Shown here one piece after another: positions 43,466 to 51,735 of a stretch of 64,000 nucleotides of DNA (position 1 is the stretch's first letter; each line of letters starts with the position of its first letter). Origin of the DNA: a virus; the IMG/VR virus record IMGVR_UViG_3300037086_000360, positions 186,001 to 250,000 of that record; one strand, given 5' to 3'. The position numbers and the translations under genes were made by a program. A model generated the notes under the pieces. The model was not told the origin of the DNA. It saw nothing but the letters and a program-made list of their open reading frames with translations, and did no database searches.

Positions 43466-43726
43466 ATGGCCGACCTTTCCTTCAATAAAGAAGCAATTGC
43501 TGATATTAAGAAAACCTTCAAATCCCTGAAGATGCTTCAGGAACAAAAGAAATCAATTTCAGAAGACATCCGCGAAGAAAAGCTCGAATGCTCAAAGAAA
43601 ACTGGTATGGCAATCAAGGATATCAACAACATCATGAAGGTCCTGCACGCCCGTGAGAAGGGCGACTATTCCGAGGACTACACGAAAATTGCCAAGGCGG
43701 TAGAAGGTATTCTAGACGCAGAGTAA
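43466..43726 (+). CDS. Small helical protein, possibly DsbA-like dsDNA-binding
   Basis: 86 residues, SD CAAGGAG. Layout of two helices and ISEDIREEKLECSKKTGMAIKDINNIMKVLHARE resembles the T4 DsbA dsDNA-binding protein (short basic helical phage protein), but the resemblance is weak. Followed by a terminator, so expressed as the end of a unit. Confidence 0.5.
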   Translation: MADLSFNKEAIADIKKTFKSLKMLQEQKKSISEDIREEKLECSKKTGMAIKDINNIMKVLHAREKGDYSEDYTKIAKAVEGILDAE

Positions 43727-43794
43727 TGGGCTACGGGGGGCGTCGTTGACGTCTGAAATGGTCCATAAATAATACTCCTCCATTTCCTCCATTT

Positions 43795-43820
43795 AGCGCT
43801 CGGAAACGAGCGCTTTTTTT
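43795..43820 (+). terminator. Rho-independent terminator
   Basis: AGCGCTCG-GAAA-CGAGCGCT followed by seven T. Confidence 0.92.
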
Positions 43821-43854
43821 ATCCCTGAGGCCCATCTTCTGTAAGATAATAGAA

Positions 43855-44166
43855 ATGAGCAAGTTCTACAAGTGGCTGAAGAGCGATACCTTGTATAATT
43901 CTAAGGGCAGGATCGATCAGCCTATTTGGTGGTATCTGATAGGAACAGGGATACAGTCAAATACTGGTTGGGCAATAGCTGTTGGGTGGGTGTTTGGTGG
44001 AAGTAGGGGAGAGGGGCCACTAGGATTCGACAAGAAATTGCTCAAATTAAAAGTAGTACAACCAAAAGATCACCAACGATTTGAAAAAAGAATGATAACA
44101 GATGTCTTTGAGAGAGGCAAGACGTTGTGGCCTGAAGGCATAAGGAGCATAAAGTATGAGCGATAA
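43855..44166 (+). CDS. Hypothetical protein, 103 aa
   Basis: No clear SD. Trp-rich hydrophobic middle (WWYLIGTGIQSNTGWAIAVGWVFG), basic C-terminus. Overlaps the next gene by 11 nt. Not recognised. Confidence 0.5.
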   Translation: MSKFYKWLKSDTLYNSKGRIDQPIWWYLIGTGIQSNTGWAIAVGWVFGGSRGEGPLGFDKKLLKLKVVQPKDHQRFEKRMITDVFERGKTLWPEGIRSIKYER

Positions 44167-44824
44167 TCAAGATCTTACGAAATACCTCGTTCAAGGTAGA
44201 GTAGATGAAGAACTCGATAAAGAAGTTGATCAGGCTCTGGAGCCAGCAAAGAAACCAGAACCTCCAAAAACTACTCAGCCTGGTAAGATTGTACCAGCCG
44301 TCCTGGTAGATGAGAATCAATTGAAACTATCATTGGTCAAGAAGATGGTAGAAGCCCTGACTGAGCAAAGCATGTATGGACCAACTGGCACTGGCACTGA
44401 TGAAACGGACCCCAAGATCAAGGTTTCAAGAGCACTGACTCAAACTGTTTCAGATGCTCTTTGGAAGATCAGTGATTTCGATAGAAAGGGATCTGATATG
44501 GACGATCTCAATGCAGAGATTCAGAAAGAGTTGAAGATGAGTTACAACAAAGTTCTTCGCCTTGCTGTCAAGAAGCTCTATGACACGTGGTGGGGTGGAG
44601 ACAGTGAAGAAGAAAAGAAAGAACCAGAGAAGAAAGAACCAGAAAAAGAAGAGCCCAAACTTCAACTTCAGATAATTCCAAATGAACAAATCAAGTCTCC
44701 TACTGGAGAGACATTGAAGATTGAAGAGATCCTGGGTGATAAGGTTAAGCTTCAAAAGGCCAATGGAGAATTCGTTCTAGCAGATCTTGATTCAGTAAAG
44801 AAGTGGGCAGGATTAATTAAATAG
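44156..44824 (+). CDS. Hypothetical protein, 222 aa, Pro/Glu-rich linkers
   Basis: Helical central part between two Lys/Glu/Pro-rich linkers (KKEPEKKEPEKEEP), then a small C-terminal beta domain (IKSPTGETLKIEEILGDKVKL). Possible virion-internal or scaffold-type protein. Not recognised. Confidence 0.55.
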   Translation: MSDNQDLTKYLVQGRVDEELDKEVDQALEPAKKPEPPKTTQPGKIVPAVLVDENQLKLSLVKKMVEALTEQSMYGPTGTGTDETDPKIKVSRALTQTVSDALWKISDFDRKGSDMDDLNAEIQKELKMSYNKVLRLAVKKLYDTWWGGDSEEEKKEPEKKEPEKEEPKLQLQIIPNEQIKSPTGETLKIEEILGDKVKLQKANGEFVLADLDSVKKWAGLIK

Positions 44825-44840
44825 AACTAAGGAGTAAAAA

Positions 44841-45629
44841 ATGGCAAGTGAGTTTGCAAACAACTTTCTCGATAGAATGATACGTGAAACGTCTGACGAA
44901 CCACAAAAGGAAGCAACAAGGGCTGAGCTTATCAGAGTTACAAGAGATGTACCAGTCCAGAGAACACAGTCAAAGCCCAAGCCAAGACCAATACCACAAC
45001 CAAAAGAAGAGCCCGTAGAAGAGGAATTCGGCACAGTAGAGAAAAAAGTAGAAGAAGAACAGCTTGAAGAGGATTTTGTTGAAAAGGCCCTTAATTACGC
45101 TAGTGTTGTCATGAGAACTGTGAAGAAAACATTCGAATCGTCAAAAGAAAGAGAAATTGTCTTGGAAGCTCTTTATAGTACTCTAAAGCTTCATTTCAAG
45201 ACCAAAGGGAGAGAGCTTGTGGAAGAAACCACCACCCATAGGGCTGCTCCAGTTCATTCAGTTGGTGTTGCTTCTCAACTTTCTCCCCAATCCACCGCTC
45301 CTGTCAAACAAATCGACAAAACAAATCTGCATCCTGGTGGAACGATGTCAGAACGTGATTGGATGAAGATCCCAACCATTTCTTACACTGATTACGAAAC
45401 CTTTGATCCTGCTGCAGTTGAGGCCGAAGCTGGAAAAGAAGAGGCGAGAATAGTCGCACCACAACCAATTGCTCCCACCCCAGCAGTTCGCAAATCTAGT
45501 GAGACATATGATCCAAAGCAGGTTGCGGCGCCAATAGTAGTCAATAATGATGGATTACCAACTCTAGACGTTAATTCAATGAGTCAAGAATCCATACATG
45601 CTTTGAGAGTTTTAGCGGGGATAGAATAA
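44841..45629 (+). CDS. Hypothetical protein, 262 aa
   Basis: SD AAGGAG. Short helical core (about 75-125, EDFVEKALNYASVVMRTVKKTFE) flanked by long Pro/Lys/Glu- and Ala-rich segments. Together with the 44156 gene it may form a structural set; no domain recognised. Confidence 0.55.
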   Translation: MASEFANNFLDRMIRETSDEPQKEATRAELIRVTRDVPVQRTQSKPKPRPIPQPKEEPVEEEFGTVEKKVEEEQLEEDFVEKALNYASVVMRTVKKTFESSKEREIVLEALYSTLKLHFKTKGRELVEETTTHRAAPVHSVGVASQLSPQSTAPVKQIDKTNLHPGGTMSERDWMKIPTISYTDYETFDPAAVEAEAGKEEARIVAPQPIAPTPAVRKSSETYDPKQVAAPIVVNNDGLPTLDVNSMSQESIHALRVLAGIE

Positions 45630-45781
45630 TGGATGAACAAAGGCTTTTCAATTTACTAGAAGAAATGAACAAAACTCTCAAAGAGGTGGTTTCACAGTTA
45701 GAAGAAGTGAATTCAAGATTTGCAAGATACGAAAATGAACTTGCAGATTCTGATGAAATGAAGAGAATAAAAGAGGGATAA
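45629..45781 (+). CDS. Small coiled-coil protein, 50 aa
   Basis: TAATG overlap with the upstream gene. Single amphipathic helix (NLLEEMNKTLKEVVSQLEEV) with heptad spacing. Possibly a partner of the upstream protein. Confidence 0.5.
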   Translation: MDEQRLFNLLEEMNKTLKEVVSQLEEVNSRFARYENELADSDEMKRIKEG

Positions 45782-45819
45782 ATAGACCACTTGGAAAATT
45801 CAAATGAGAGTGGTGTTCC

Positions 45820-46140
45820 ATGATTTTCAGAGAACCTTTAGAACAATACGTCGGAAGTTGGTTGCATTTCATCGAAGATGAACATGTAAATTCGACTAGA
45901 GGTTTGATTGCTGGTCTAGAACGTCGCATCTATTTTCCAATCGTTTTCATCGACATAAAAAACCAACAGCTAAGATACCGTTATTTTAGAGTTATTCATG
46001 ATGATGGCAGCCCAATTCTCTATTCAGTAGAACAATACTTTCCAACTGATGACGAACTAGTTACATTATCTAAGCATTTACTAGCTTCTGCATATTTCTT
46101 TTCAGATGTGCAAAGCTACTGCGACGATAGAAACCGATAA
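45820..46140 (+). CDS. KYxG family small protein, 106 aa
   Basis: MIFREPLEQYVGSWLHFIEDEHVN matches the opening of the genes at 48971 (MKFEPPFEKYLGIFLTTHRT) and 49311 (MKFEEPYNKYIGKFFQTTHA). Alternating strands, then a C-terminal helix. Function unknown. Overlaps the next gene by 35 nt. Confidence 0.55.
   Translation: MIFREPLEQYVGSWLHFIEDEHVNSTRGLIAGLERRIYFPIVFIDIKNQQLRYRYFRVIHDDGSPILYSVEQYFPTDDELVTLSKHLLASAYFFSDVQSYCDDRNR
46090..46096 (+). promoter_or_regulatory. GCATANT element for gene 46106
   Basis: TCTGCATATTTCTTTTC inside the upstream gene, 9 nt before AUG 46106; no SD. Confidence 0.5.
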
Positions 46141-46534
46141 TAAAATCGACGGCAATACTCTCTATCAAACAATTCATATAGTCCCCTCAAAGCGAACGGA
46201 TCTCAAATACTTCATCCATGATAGATACAAGGCGGCTCGAGCAGTTGACGACATTTTGTCAAAGCTTTATTTTGGTGATGGTCAGACAATAGTGTTTCGA
46301 GAAAAACAGCGTTTTAGAAATCTCATCACAATCAAGTATGAGATGATGGAAGGCGCTAAGCCAGATATGACACCTAAGAAATTTCATATCTCTGCTGAGG
46401 TGCCCTGTTTTGATGGATGTGATTATTGTGTTCAATTGAGACAGTCTAAAAAAGGCATGGACAATTGCCTATATTACAAATGCTTCTTGCCGAGACATAA
46501 GAGAAGTTGTATTGATTTTTGCGAAAGGGATTAA
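46106..46534 (+). CDS. Hypothetical protein with Cys-rich C-terminus, 142 aa
   Basis: Beta-rich body, then a cluster of cysteines (PCFDGCDYCVQL, NCLYYKCFLP, SCIDFCERD): seven to eight Cys able to bind zinc or an Fe-S cluster. Leaderless arrangement. Not recognised. Confidence 0.55.
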   Translation: MCKATATIETDNKIDGNTLYQTIHIVPSKRTDLKYFIHDRYKAARAVDDILSKLYFGDGQTIVFREKQRFRNLITIKYEMMEGAKPDMTPKKFHISAEVPCFDGCDYCVQLRQSKKGMDNCLYYKCFLPRHKRSCIDFCERD

Positions 46535-46536
46535 GC

Positions 46537-46848
46537 ATGTTCGATAAAAAAATAGAAATCGCTTGGCGTCGGACTGGAAAGAAACAATACCCCTTACAGA
46601 GTCAAGTTTGTCTCATCTACTTCGCTCATACTGGATTCAGCGTTAGCGAGTATGAAGAACAACCTGATTCTATCGATTATGGAGATGGAAATAAATACAC
46701 AGTACATGTTTTTGTAGATCTGGGTGGTTGGCTGGGTGATGAAGATCTTCTTTGGATTCCGATCGCCGAGCTTCCAGCAGTAGGATCATTTCAACACATT
46801 GTGATACCGGAAGATTATTCGAGAGACTGTGCCCGTGAGAAGGATTAA
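46537..46848 (+). CDS. Hypothetical protein, 103 aa
   Basis: SD GAAAGGGA before ATG 46537. Beta-rich, Trp/Tyr-rich (VHVFVDLGGWLGDEDLLWIPIAEL). Not recognised. It converges with the minus-strand block that follows, with ends almost touching. Confidence 0.5.
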   Translation: MFDKKIEIAWRRTGKKQYPLQSQVCLIYFAHTGFSVSEYEEQPDSIDYGDGNKYTVHVFVDLGGWLGDEDLLWIPIAELPAVGSFQHIVIPEDYSRDCAREKD

Positions 46849-47111
46849 AAACCAAACAGCGTCTGGATTGCGAACTGCATATCTAAAGAAGTGATTTCAT
46901 TAGCATCAGAGTGAATTTGGTCCCAATTTGGCTTGTAAGAAAGATCCCTATTGACTCTAGTTTCTTCTTTAGATATGATGTAAAGATGGTATCGAACTAA
47001 ATGTGGTTCAACTGCTTTTATGAAATAAACAAACGCACTATAGCTTTCTTCTACTGTTTTATTGACGAAAAGATATAGTGTCATTCCTGGTTTGAGTTGT
47101 CCAAATTTCAT
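46845..47111 (-). CDS. LKPGM family small protein 1, 88 aa
   Basis: MKFGQLKPGMTLYLFVNKT, then YSAFVYFIKAVEPHLVRYHLYIISKEE and a final FAIQTLFG. The same plan (MKFxxLxPGM, YLxFIKxK, terminal F-D/G) recurs in the next three minus-strand genes. Barrel-like small beta proteins; function unknown. Confidence 0.6.
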   Translation of the reverse strand: MKFGQLKPGMTLYLFVNKTVEESYSAFVYFIKAVEPHLVRYHLYIISKEETRVNRDLSYKPNWDQIHSDANEITSLDMQFAIQTLFGF

Positions 47112-47117
47112 TTAATT

Positions 47118-47420
47118 CTATCCATTCTTATCGAATAATGATGTGATTACTACTCGCATTTGTCCAGTTTGGATTTCTTTTGCTGAACCATTCGTCAAAA
47201 TCCACCCCTTTACCCACGCTTTTTCATTGAAGGTTTGAGTTATTCTCTTAGGAGAGTCCACCTCATGCCCATTATTGATTATGATGCGATCATAGACTAC
47301 ATATTCTGAGGTCTTTTCTTTAATGAATTCGAGATAGAGAATGTAACCGCTCGTGATTGTTGAGTTATCAACTAGATCATAGAGAATCATTCCTGGGCTT
47401 AGATCTTTGAAGTTTATCAT
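47118..47420 (-). CDS. LKPGM family small protein 2, 100 aa
   Basis: MINFKDLSPGMILYDLVDNS, GYILYLEFIKEKTSEYVVYDRIIINNGHE, end RVVITSLFDKNG. Start overlaps the stop of copy 3. Confidence 0.6.
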   Translation of the reverse strand: MINFKDLSPGMILYDLVDNSTITSGYILYLEFIKEKTSEYVVYDRIIINNGHEVDSPKRITQTFNEKAWVKGWILTNGSAKEIQTGQMRVVITSLFDKNG

Positions 47421-47725
47421 GTGGTACTATCGAAAATTGCTTTCACTGCGAACCTACAGTCTCTATTATCAGCCTCTTCTGCTGTTCCATGATCTATGTT
47501 CCAATGCATGTGGTCTGCCATACTATTGGGATTTACCGTAATGTATTGAGGAAGATTGAAGCCTTTTCCAGTGACGCCATTGCTGACTATATATTGATTA
47601 TATGTGGCTATATCAACTGTTTTCTTTTTGATGAAATACAAATAGATCTTATAGCCGCCAGTAGTTGCAGCATGGTCTATTGTATCAATTAGTACCATTC
47701 TAGATTTCAATTCGTTAAATTTCAT
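47417..47725 (-). CDS. LKPGM family small protein 3, 102 aa
   Basis: MKFNELKSRMVLIDTIDHAATTGGYKIYLYFIKKKTVD, end FAVKAIFDST. ATG at 47725 is chosen by homology; a GTG five codons upstream is possible. Closest to copy 2. Confidence 0.6.
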   Translation of the reverse strand: MKFNELKSRMVLIDTIDHAATTGGYKIYLYFIKKKTVDIATYNQYIVSNGVTGKGFNLPQYITVNPNSMADHMHWNIDHGTAEEADNRDCRFAVKAIFDSTT

Positions 47726-48002
47726 AATCTCCAAAAACACCTTTGATTATGATTTTGTATTTTTCAGGAACAAGCGGCACTAATCGCAACATTCTGTCAT
47801 TCCATACTTTGATTTCTGATTCAGGTTCATCTGAGAGCGATTGTTCATGATAAATTGTTAGGAAATACCCCCAAACGAGATGCGCTTCTGAATGTTTTCT
47901 TTTCACGAAAAAAACATTAGCCCAAGCTAAAGTTTTAGTTTCTTTGTCTAAGTATTGTGAATACCAAAGAATCATTCCTGGTTTCACTTCTTTGAATTTC
48001 AT
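47715..48002 (-). CDS. LKPGM family small protein 4, 95 aa
   Basis: MKFKEVKPGMILWYSQYLD, NVFFVKRKHSEAHLVWGYFLTI, end IIIKGVFGDYEI. First of the family after the resolvase; start overlaps its stop. Confidence 0.6.
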   Translation of the reverse strand: MKFKEVKPGMILWYSQYLDKETKTLAWANVFFVKRKHSEAHLVWGYFLTIYHEQSLSDEPESEIKVWNDRMLRLVPLVPEKYKIIIKGVFGDYEI

Positions 48003-48544
48003 TATGGTTCATAAACCTCAATCTTGTTTCTAAATTTGTCGATTCCATTAATCTTCTGAACATAATCCCTCAAGAAACAAGTCAAAGCATAGGCATCTAC
48101 GCAGTTGTCATCGGGTAGGATAACTCCACCCTTATATTTCTTTGATGGGATGTCGAGATTCATCTGTACTGCTCTCGCAATCATCATATCCTTACCAGCA
48201 TTTCCCTTGCCAGTCCAATATTGTTTCACCACTGTTGGTGGAACAACCATAAAATTGATGGCTTCCTTGATAAACATTTCTCTAATCATGTATGCTAAAG
48301 CACCCAATTCAGCGATTCTGCCGTGAGAACCAAACGAAATTCCCTCCATGGCAGCCCAATTGACTCCAGATGTCTTGCAGAGATCTCTAATTTCGTCTCT
48401 AATCTCCATAAGTCTGAAAGTGTAGTCAATGCTTCTTTCTTCGTCTGGATCTTTTGATGTTGCAAAAATTGAAAAACGAGGTGGATCGGAATAAATGCAG
48501 CAGCCCGTTCCTGAAAGACTCTGATCGACGCCGAGAAGTATCAT
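48002..48544 (-). CDS. RuvC-like Holliday junction resolvase
   Basis: 180 residues from ATG 48544 (SD AAAGGTGA; upstream in-frame codons lack an SD). First acidic motif ILLGVDQSLSGTG, second WAAMEGISFGSHGR, third LPDDNCVDAYALTCF: the RuvC-fold D-E-D(D) set is complete. Resolves branched DNA before packaging. Leads the minus-strand block and is divergent from the gene at 48621. Confidence 0.8.
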   Translation of the reverse strand: MILLGVDQSLSGTGCCIYSDPPRFSIFATSKDPDEERSIDYTFRLMEIRDEIRDLCKTSGVNWAAMEGISFGSHGRIAELGALAYMIREMFIKEAINFMVVPPTVVKQYWTGKGNAGKDMMIARAVQMNLDIPSKKYKGGVILPDDNCVDAYALTCFLRDYVQKINGIDKFRNKIEVYEP

Positions 48545-48620
48545 GTTGTCACCTTTCTTTTGAGACATATAGATTACCTTTACCCGGTAAAGATAATAGA
48601 AGTAGGAAAGCAGAAACAAA

Positions 48621-48974
48621 ATGGAAAAACATGAAATTCCAAGAGCCAAAGTTGGTCAGTATTATGTGGAAATGAGATCAGGAGAAGTGGCTCGAGAGTT
48701 CTATGTAATAGACATGGACGGCAGTAGAATCTACGGAATTATGATAGCGCACGTTCCAACTCACGTTTTGAATGCTACCATTCAACCGCGGACTCTTATA
48801 GACTTCCACGATTCTATGGATTACGAGGGAGGCTGGAGGAAGGGCCAGACTGTTTTTACAGGTCAGCATGGTGAAAAGAGACCATTTCCAGAGGATTTCA
48901 ACCATAGAATAATCAGAGCAGTTTTTAATTACACCATCATCAATGGTGAGAATATTTCATTGGGGAACAAATGA
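48621..48974 (+). CDS. Hypothetical protein, 117 aa
   Basis: Start of a plus-strand unit divergent from the resolvase. PRAKVGQYYVEMRSGEVAREFYVIDMDG recalls the LKPGM family's opening (xxKxGxYYVEM), so it may be a distant member. ATGA overlap with the next gene. Confidence 0.55.
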   Translation: MEKHEIPRAKVGQYYVEMRSGEVAREFYVIDMDGSRIYGIMIAHVPTHVLNATIQPRTLIDFHDSMDYEGGWRKGQTVFTGQHGEKRPFPEDFNHRIIRAVFNYTIINGENISLGNK

Positions 48975-49309
48975 AGTTTGAACCGCCTTTTGAAAAATAC
49001 TTGGGAATTTTTTTGACGACCCATCGCACCATGGGAAAAGACACGGTGGTTTATTTGACACATAAAAAAATTGAAAAACAACGGAAATTTGGAACAGAAG
49101 CATATGAAAGCGAGTATACTATAGCGTTTATCTTCTATTTCAACGATCCCGACATATTCACCACAGATGAGATTTTTGATTTTGAAAATGAAAACACTAA
49201 CGTTGGTCAAAAATCCGAATGGCACGAAATGACTTCTTCTGAAATAAATCTCATAACTAAAAAAATGGTAGAAGCCTTATTTGAAAATCGATGGAAAGAG
49301 CACTTATAA
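48971..49309 (+). CDS. KYxG family small protein, 112 aa
   Basis: MKFEPPFEKYLGIFLTTHRTMGKDTVVYLTHKKIE; terminal helix ITKKMVEALFENRW. Close relative of the next gene and of 45820. Confidence 0.6.
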   Translation: MKFEPPFEKYLGIFLTTHRTMGKDTVVYLTHKKIEKQRKFGTEAYESEYTIAFIFYFNDPDIFTTDEIFDFENENTNVGQKSEWHEMTSSEINLITKKMVEALFENRWKEHL

Positions 49310-49310
49310 T

Positions 49311-49592
49311 ATGAAATTTGAAGAGCCCTACAATAAATATATAGGAAAGTTTTTCCAAACAACCCATGCTCCTGGTAAGAATGTAATGGTTACATTTATC
49401 CTAAAGATGCATGAATCAAAATCAGATACTGCTGATGCCACCATGCTTTGGGATGCCGAGGATGTGAGAGACGAAGTGAGTCTCACAACCTTCAATTTCA
49501 AGGTCGAAAGCAACACTGATCAGCCATGGATGGAAGTTGAACAGCCTCTTTCTTACCCAAAGAGAATGATAAAAGGACTGTTCAAAGCATAA
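49311..49592 (+). CDS. KYxG family small protein, 93 aa
   Basis: MKFEEPYNKYIGKFFQTTHAPGKNVMVTFILKMHESK; terminal PKRMIKGLFKA. Tandem paralogue of 48971. Its last codon and stop (GCA-TAA) form the next element. Confidence 0.6.
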   Translation: MKFEEPYNKYIGKFFQTTHAPGKNVMVTFILKMHESKSDTADATMLWDAEDVRDEVSLTTFNFKVESNTDQPWMEVEQPLSYPKRMIKGLFKA

Positions 49593-49593
49593 T
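49587..49593 (+). promoter_or_regulatory. GCATANT element for the Cas4-like gene
   Basis: GCATAAT, 9 nt before AUG 49603; no SD. Confidence 0.5.
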
Positions 49594-49602
49594 TTAAGTT
49601 AA

Positions 49603-50283
49603 ATGAATAGGTACTCAGCCTCCAAAATAAAAACGTTTGAGACATGTAGACTGCAATTCAAACTACACTATATTGAAAACATCGAAGTAGAAAAACCAGT
49701 CTCACCAGACACAGAATTTGGTTCTCTCATCCACAAAGCAGCAGAGATTTATAATGGATCCAATCTCACTGAAGTGGTAAAGCTTACAAGAGATTACCAT
49801 CTCAATGAAGCATACAAGAGAGAAATAGCCCACACATTAAGAAATCTTTTTGTGTTCAGTCAGAAATACAAACACGTCGATGAAAAAAGAGAGCTTGAAA
49901 TTGAATGGAAAACGGATGACATTTGGTTATATGGCTTTGCCGACAAGTTGATCGATAATAACCAACTCATTTGCATTGACTACAAAACAGCAAAATACGC
50001 CGACACTTCAAGATTCATGTTCCAAATGAGACTCTATAATCTCATCCTCTCTCACGTCTATCAAAAAGATCCCGACAAAATCAGATTTGTTGTCTATTTT
50101 CCAAGAATAGATACTGAAGAGAAGATTCTTTTTTCAAAGAAGGAAATCATTCTCTTTGAGAGTGACATAAGGAAAAAGATCACTACAATAGAATCTAACA
50201 CCGATTGGAACCCAGCTCCTGGATACCATTGTAGATGGTGTCAATACTGTAAAGGCACCAATTGTGATGTTGGAAAGTGTTAG
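49603..50283 (+). CDS. Cas4/RecB-family PD-(D/E)XK nuclease with Fe-S cysteines
   Basis: 226 residues. YSASKIKTFETCRLQF supplies the first Cys; GSLIHKAAE, WLYGFADKLI and LICIDYKTAK are nuclease motifs (H, D, D-x-K); the C-terminus HCRWCQYCKGTNC supplies the remaining Cys ligands of a 4Fe-4S cluster as in Cas4 and AddB. Cuts or degrades DNA ends. No cas genes or repeats lie nearby, so a recombination role is likelier. Confidence 0.83.
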   Translation: MNRYSASKIKTFETCRLQFKLHYIENIEVEKPVSPDTEFGSLIHKAAEIYNGSNLTEVVKLTRDYHLNEAYKREIAHTLRNLFVFSQKYKHVDEKRELEIEWKTDDIWLYGFADKLIDNNQLICIDYKTAKYADTSRFMFQMRLYNLILSHVYQKDPDKIRFVVYFPRIDTEEKILFSKKEIILFESDIRKKITTIESNTDWNPAPGYHCRWCQYCKGTNCDVGKC

Positions 50284-50292
50284 GAGAACAAA

Positions 50293-50976
50293 ATGACTCA
50301 GAATCCTATAACAACAGCGACACTTATTCGTAATAAACTTGCCTCGATGGATGAATCCACGATTCAATGGTTCCATGAAAAGGGGATTATGGTAAGTGGA
50401 GACGGAAATGGTGTTTTTTTTCTGAAAGCAGACGTTGGAGCCCACACTTCTGAACTTACTACTATTTGTGGAAAAGGGCTCGTATATTCTGTCCCTCATC
50501 TCGTTATCTTCTCAGGTACGAAACCGGCAAAATTGACCCTTGAAGAGGCAAAGGTTCTTCCATGGTTCATATGGAATGATAAGGTTATGTTCTTTCAGCA
50601 TATTCCAGGTCAGCCAGTATATATGGGATGGGATCCAATCAAAAAGGATTGGTTATTTTCTGACGACAAGTCGTATACGACGCCCTATGAATCCATAATC
50701 AAAGACTCTCTTTACAATCGACAAGCTGCTGAATATAACTTCACATTCTGTTTTAAACTAGCTGTGAATGGGCACATTTTTCTTGAGAGTGTCTATAATA
50801 ACAAGACTTGCAGGTCTATTCCACTAGATCAAACTCAATTCTATGCCTATAAGTTTAAGATTGAATACCCAAATATGTACGCATTTGAGGGTTTTGAAAA
50901 GCTTGAAGAAGGAGATTTTCCTCTTATTGCTAGAGATATGTCGGAAAATATGATCCATTTGACGAGTATGAAATGA
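50293..50976 (+). CDS. Hypothetical protein, possible degenerate RNA-ligase fold
   Basis: 227 residues, SD TTAGGAG. Order of segments resembles T4 Rnl1: ICGKGLVYSV (cf. ECRGIMFE), then a KFFNxxE-like AKLTLEEAK, then WLFSDDKSY (cf. LFKSKGS) and YNFTFCFKLAVNGHIFLESV (cf. FTANFEFVAPTNRIVLAY). The nucleophile KxDG is absent (QHIPGQ), so it cannot be an active ligase by the known mechanism. The resemblance is weak and may be chance. Confidence 0.5.
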   Translation: MTQNPITTATLIRNKLASMDESTIQWFHEKGIMVSGDGNGVFFLKADVGAHTSELTTICGKGLVYSVPHLVIFSGTKPAKLTLEEAKVLPWFIWNDKVMFFQHIPGQPVYMGWDPIKKDWLFSDDKSYTTPYESIIKDSLYNRQAAEYNFTFCFKLAVNGHIFLESVYNNKTCRSIPLDQTQFYAYKFKIEYPNMYAFEGFEKLEEGDFPLIARDMSENMIHLTSMK

Positions 50977-51725
50977 AATTTGTCAAAGCTTCAGACCAGC
51001 CTCTCCACGAACACTTGCCTCCAAAGCTGCTGAAGCAAATGAATGGTAGCATTAATAGTCTTATGGACATAAAGCTTTATCCAAATGTGGCTATATATCT
51101 CATGAAGCCTGGAACCAAGGGCTATTTCAAATATATTGCAACTTTAGCAAACAATGGAATTGAGGCCGCTAGCTGGTCAATTAGGGTGTTTTTTACAAAC
51201 AATTGTTGGACTTTGCAGGTAGCCCCACATCCAGAGATAGATCCTCATCAAATAACAATTAACCTTTATGAAATTTTAGAAAATGTTAAAGATGATACTG
51301 TAAAAACTTATGGTAATTTACATTTTGCCTCAATGACAACCACCACCAAATCAAAAATTGAAACAGTTGTTAATCTCTTCGTTGAAAAATTAGCGACTTG
51401 TAAAATACCTGGAGTTGAGTCCCAGCCAATCGATAAAAAATACTCAATGTCTTTTAGTAACTCTAAGTATCGAATACACTATAACCCTGTTGTTGTCAAC
51501 CCTTTCAATGAAAAAAATGTAGCTAAATATAATGCTATACTAAGGGCATTAAAAAATAAGGCTCTTGATGAAAACGAATTGAAGTTTATCAATCGAATTT
51601 CAAAGAAGTTGGAGAGTGGAAAACCGCTCATAAAAAAAGAGCATAGATTATTTAATGAGATGAGTCAAGATCATCTCTCCCAAAATGAGAAGATAAAGAT
51701 CGCATTAGCTTTTTTAACGGAGTAG
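50973..51725 (+). CDS. Hypothetical protein, 250 aa
   Basis: ATGA overlap. Mixed alpha/beta first half (TKGYFKYIATLANNGIEAASW), helical Lys-rich C-terminus (NAILRALKNKALDENELKFINRISKKL). Not recognised. Coupled to the gene before. Confidence 0.55.
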   Translation: MKFVKASDQPLHEHLPPKLLKQMNGSINSLMDIKLYPNVAIYLMKPGTKGYFKYIATLANNGIEAASWSIRVFFTNNCWTLQVAPHPEIDPHQITINLYEILENVKDDTVKTYGNLHFASMTTTTKSKIETVVNLFVEKLATCKIPGVESQPIDKKYSMSFSNSKYRIHYNPVVVNPFNEKNVAKYNAILRALKNKALDENELKFINRISKKLESGKPLIKKEHRLFNEMSQDHLSQNEKIKIALAFLTE

Positions 51726-51735
51726 AAGATACCCT

